A DNA stretch of 7,319 nt from contig DATCIR010000155.1 in NCBI GenBank assembly GCA_036507695.1, positions 1-7,319 on the forward strand. Direction: 5' to 3'. Numbering within the stretch: position 1 is the first letter of the stretch; each line of letters starts with the position of its first letter. The notes beneath the pieces were generated by a model that was not told the origin of the DNA, searched no databases, and saw only the letters and a program-made list of their open reading frames with translations. Made by a program: the position numbers and the translations under genes. Shown here piece by piece: positions 5,454 to 7,319 of the stretch. Source of the DNA: JAKEGK01 sp036507695 (GTDB lineage Bacteria > Pseudomonadota > Gammaproteobacteria > SZUA-152).

Positions 5454-5519
5454 TTCGGCGCGGTGTATCCTGTGGCTATCTGGACCGCGCCGCTTAAGGA
5501 GGCGTTACAACGCAAACGC

Positions 5520-5972
5520 ATGAGCATTGCCGGTATTCGAAATTTCATCCAGCTGTGTGAGAACATGGTGTCTTCGGGACAGCCGGAAGAAGATGAGTTT
5601 AGGGACATCGCCAAAGCGGGGTACCGGGTGGTGGTGAATCTCGCGATGCCGAATTCGGATTTTGCCATTCCGGAGGAAGGGAACATCGTAACCGCCCTGG
5701 GAATGTCCTATGTTCACATTCCCGTTCCGTTCGAGGCCCCAACCGCCGGGCACTTGCGCCAGTTCATCAAGGTGATGCAAGCCTATTCTGACCAGAAGGT
5801 ATGGGTGCATTGCGCGCTTAACTATCGTGTTTCCGCGTTCCTCTACCAATACCCGCGGCTGGTTAAGGGCCTTGTGCACGATGAAGCGAAAAAGGTAATG
5901 TTGAAAACCTGGGAACCCAATGAAATCTGGAAAGCATTCATGGCACTGTCCGCTGCAGAGCTTACGTTATAG
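5520..5972 (+). CDS. Protein tyrosine phosphatase-like protein
   Basis: From ATG 5520 the product has 150 residues. It opens MSIAGIRNFIQLCENMVSSGQP, the 'SGQP' entry common to dual-specificity phosphatase-like proteins. It continues with FRDIAKAGYRVVVNLAMPNSD (a beta strand and the general-acid region), YVHIPVPFEAPT, and a P-loop VHCALNYRVSAF (about 96-107, with Cys98 and Arg103). It closes with WEPNEIWKAF. Cys-to-Arg spacing is HCX4R instead of the classic HCX5R. I recall related bacterial proteins with the same HCxxNxRVSAF form, so this may be a family trait. The start is chosen by homology: a strong AAGGAGG sits at 5496-5502, 17 bases away, which is too far for normal use. GTG 5463 would add 19 residues with no family support. 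The gene follows the cytochrome remnant by 66 bases. Confidence 0.82.
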   Translation: MSIAGIRNFIQLCENMVSSGQPEEDEFRDIAKAGYRVVVNLAMPNSDFAIPEEGNIVTALGMSYVHIPVPFEAPTAGHLRQFIKVMQAYSDQKVWVHCALNYRVSAFLYQYPRLVKGLVHDEAKKVMLKTWEPNEIWKAFMALSAAELTL

Positions 5973-5985
5973 CCATTGGATCAAA

Positions 5986-6029
5986 CCGGCCGTTCAATCG
6001 CTCGCTGCGCTTGGCGGGCTCGCGCCGGC
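5986..6029. repeat. Possible attC-like debris
   Basis: CCGGC (5986-5990) can pair with GCCGG (6024-6028) around CGTTCAATCGCTCGCTGCG, a word that resembles the interior of many integron attC sites. No flanking RYYYAAC or GTTRRRY box was found, so it is at most a fragment. It falls where the GC-richer segment ends and AT-rich sequence begins. Confidence 0.2.
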
Positions 6030-6181
6030 ATATCTCACACAGTAGGTTTATTAAATCGCGTAGCGTTGTTATTTTTATGTCTAAAACTAATAATGTAAAA
6101 ATTAGTGTAATGGTAGAGAAATTGTTTTCTGCCCGCGCAATTCATTTTATAACTGCCAGGGCTAATTATGGACGACGATGC

Positions 6182-6475
6182 ATGAAACTCAAAGACCCAG
6201 CGAAAAATCAAAAAAAAGAATTCACTAGGAAAATCCTTGGACTCTATCTATTTGGCGCATATTTAATTCTGACATTTTGTCTGATTTACTTTATTTCCTC
6301 TGATGTGCTATCGAAAAATCCAGAATTACAAAAAGCCGTTCGCGAAATAGCGCAGTATCTGCCCGGGGTGAGACGTTTTGGACTATGGTCGTCATTTCCC
6401 GAGCCGTCACAATTGGTCTATGCGCTGCAAATCCTTGGATTTGTACCGATGCTGTTAATAGTGTTTATCGTATAG
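6182..6475 (+). CDS. Small membrane protein with two transmembrane helices, probably C-terminally shortened
   Basis: From ATG 6182 the product has 97 residues. It has a lysine-rich N-terminus (KLKDPAKNQKKEFTRK), a hydrophobic helix at about 18-38 (ILGLYLFGAYLILTFCLIYF), a polar loop at about 40-77, and a second hydrophobic stretch at about 78-97 that runs straight into the stop. By the positive-inside rule both ends face the cytoplasm. Ending in mid-helix is unusual and suggests the reading frame is cut. Upstream in-frame starts exist (ATG 6077 and 6110), but the added sequence looks non-coding. A modest GGA at 6170-6172 fits ATG 6182. I do not recognise the family. The tail overlaps the frame of the M23 gene that follows. 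Confidence 0.55.
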   Translation: MKLKDPAKNQKKEFTRKILGLYLFGAYLILTFCLIYFISSDVLSKNPELQKAVREIAQYLPGVRRFGLWSSFPEPSQLVYALQILGFVPMLLIVFIV

Positions 6476-6501
6476 ACCCCTACGGGGCGACAATTAAAGC
6501 A

Positions 6502-6936
6502 ATGTGGCCGGTCGCGTATGGAAAACCCACTGGACTAGCTATTCGAGGCACAGATGCCTATGGTTCAGGACAATACGGTGCTTCACGCGGCACACGTTCT
6601 CACGATGGCGCAGACTATATTTCAACTCCCGGTCTGCAGGTGAAAGCTCCGCTATCCGGGAAAGTCACAAATATTTCAAAGCCATACTCCTCAGGAATTG
6701 ATGCCATGGTGCTGTCTGGTGTAGAAATTGTTGCAAGTGACGGCACAACTTGCTGGATTTGGTATATACAACTTTCTGTAAACTTAGTCGGAACTGTAGT
6801 TAAAGCCGGGGTGAGTGTTATCGGTACCGCAAAGACCTTGAAAAACAGATATAAAAATGGAATTACAGATCATGTGCATGTCCGTATTCACACACGGCAA
6901 GGAGCAAAAGTTGATCCAACTACACTCATCAAATAA
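6502..6936 (+). CDS. M23 (LytM/lysostaphin-type) metallopeptidase domain, lacking an export signal
   Basis: From ATG 6502 the product has 144 residues. The M23 zinc site is complete: SHDGADY gives HxxxD (His34, Asp38), and DHVHVRI gives HxH (His124, His126). Other family marks are the opening WPVAYGKPTGLAIRG, GSGQYGASRGTRSHDG, the 'PGLQVKAPLSGKVTNI' strand pair, YKNGITDHVHV and a closing VDPTTLI. Such enzymes cut peptide cross-links in peptidoglycan, so they need to be outside the cytoplasm or delivered as lysins. Here there is no signal peptide. Reading back to ATG 6385 in the same frame only shadows the neighbouring membrane segment in another frame. The N-terminus therefore seems lost or out of frame, or the protein is phage- or secretion-system-delivered. 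One added base near 6474 would join it to the upstream helix. The Shine-Dalgarno at 6502 is poor. Confidence 0.75.
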   Translation: MWPVAYGKPTGLAIRGTDAYGSGQYGASRGTRSHDGADYISTPGLQVKAPLSGKVTNISKPYSSGIDAMVLSGVEIVASDGTTCWIWYIQLSVNLVGTVVKAGVSVIGTAKTLKNRYKNGITDHVHVRIHTRQGAKVDPTTLIK

Positions 6937-6963
6937 ATTACCCAACTTAGCGACGAGATAAAT

Positions 6964-7269
6964 ATGAACAAGTTATTTCTTAATTATTTAATCGTGTTTG
7001 CACTGATGTTTTTGCAGGCTTGCGACAGCTCTGCTAACAGCAAAAATCAAACAAATGGCGGCACACAGACGCTGAAGGGCTATTACATTTATGGGCACGA
7101 AGCGAACACCTTTCAACCTTGCGGGCAGAAACTGGTTTATTGGGTAAACGCGTCAAATGAGATGCTTGAACGATTGGAAAAGGGTAACTACTCGCCCCCC
7201 TTTGCACTTTGGGGTGTTCAGTTACACCCCGACAAAGCAGCCCATTGGGGTGCGCGGAGCGAACCCTAG
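6964..7269 (+). CDS. Lipoprotein with an NlpE-like C-terminal motif, 3' end disrupted
   Basis: The product has 101 residues. It has a type II signal: MNKLFLNYLIVFALMFLQAC, with lipobox L17-Q18-A19-C20. Asp at +2 (CDS) is the inner-membrane retention signal in E. coli. The mature part has LKGYYIYGHEANTFQPCGQK followed by LVYWVNASNEMLERLE. This resembles the 'G.y.yg.E..tF.pCg....yWv' OB-fold-like motif of NlpE-type and related lipoproteins. After KGNY (about residue 77, base 7193) the similarity stops, and the remaining residues are read from hairpin-rich repeat sequence (7207-7300) ending at a TAG. The intact protein should carry more beta strands. I therefore think the 3' end was replaced by a repeat insertion and that the annotated stop is not the ancestral one. 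It starts 27 bases after the M23 stop with no strong Shine-Dalgarno. Confidence 0.7.
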   Translation: MNKLFLNYLIVFALMFLQACDSSANSKNQTNGGTQTLKGYYIYGHEANTFQPCGQKLVYWVNASNEMLERLEKGNYSPPFALWGVQLHPDKAAHWGARSEP

Positions 7270-7300
7270 TGTGGCAGGGTATGTTGCGCAGCAACGCACC
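7207..7300. repeat. Cluster of palindromic units (REP/MITE-like) at the window end
   Basis: Three hairpins lie in a row. First, GGGGTGT/ACACCCC (7211-7217 and 7224-7230) is perfect. Second, GGGTGCGC/GCGAACCC (7248-7255 and 7259-7266) has one mismatch and a GGA loop. Third, GGTATGTTGC/GCAACGCACC (7278-7287 and 7291-7300) has one mismatch and one wobble, with a GCA loop. Units of the GGTGCGTTGCGCAGCAACGCACC kind are frequent intergenic repeats in several gammaproteobacteria. The element may continue past the window. Confidence 0.6.
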
Positions 7301-7319
7301 ATTCCGTGTTCGTGACTAC

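Noticed and set aside
5505..5879. 124-codon minus-strand open frame
   Set aside because: It is a shadow of the phosphatase-like gene and has no recognisable motif.

Overview
The window looks like accessory DNA from a Gram-negative bacterium, most likely a gammaproteobacterium. Supports are a CvaB/RaxB-type peptidase-containing bacteriocin exporter, a probable lipoprotein with a proteobacterial lipobox, an AraC-O6-methylguanine-DNA methyltransferase fusion, and an integron attC site with short single-gene cassettes. Almost everything reads on the + strand. By eye, base composition is AT-richer at both ends (about 1-2200 and 6040-7190) and GC-richer in the middle, as expected for segments of different origin. 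No RNA gene, CRISPR array, integrase or transposase gene was seen.

Region 1 (1-1869) is a tight cluster. It holds the 3' end of a peptide/bacteriocin exporter ATPase, a 105-residue protein with a possible immunity-protein (YezG-like) pattern, and an exported aspartic protease with two retropepsin-like lobes. The gaps are 27 and 9 bases, so co-transcription is likely. The theme may be peptide export, self-protection and extracytoplasmic proteolysis. Region 2 (1870-2229) has no convincing gene but carries several palindromes, including two related copies of one unit and a possible terminator.

Region 3 (2230-3092) is integron-cassette-like. A VOC (glyoxalase-fold) gene is followed 3 bases after its stop by what looks like the left end of an attC. 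Next comes an antibiotic-biosynthesis-monooxygenase-type gene followed by a convincing complete attC (3002-3092). Region 4 (3136-5972) starts with an unrecognised 235-residue protein. It continues with the ghost of a short-chain dehydrogenase (both ends recognisable, middle deleted, frames shifted), an intact AraC-MGMT DNA-repair gene, a 5'-truncated c-type cytochrome, and a small tyrosine-phosphatase-like gene. The repair gene sits exactly between two broken genes, which suggests it arrived by, or survived, recombination.

Region 5 (5973-7319) has a small two-helix membrane protein, an M23 (LytM-type) peptidase domain without an export signal in a different frame just behind it, and a lipoprotein. 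The lipoprotein's conserved part stops abruptly in a run of palindromic repeat units at the window edge. The window as a whole reads as a gene-capture and gene-decay zone: at least two clear pseudogenes, one clear attC and several probable junctions within 7.3 kb.
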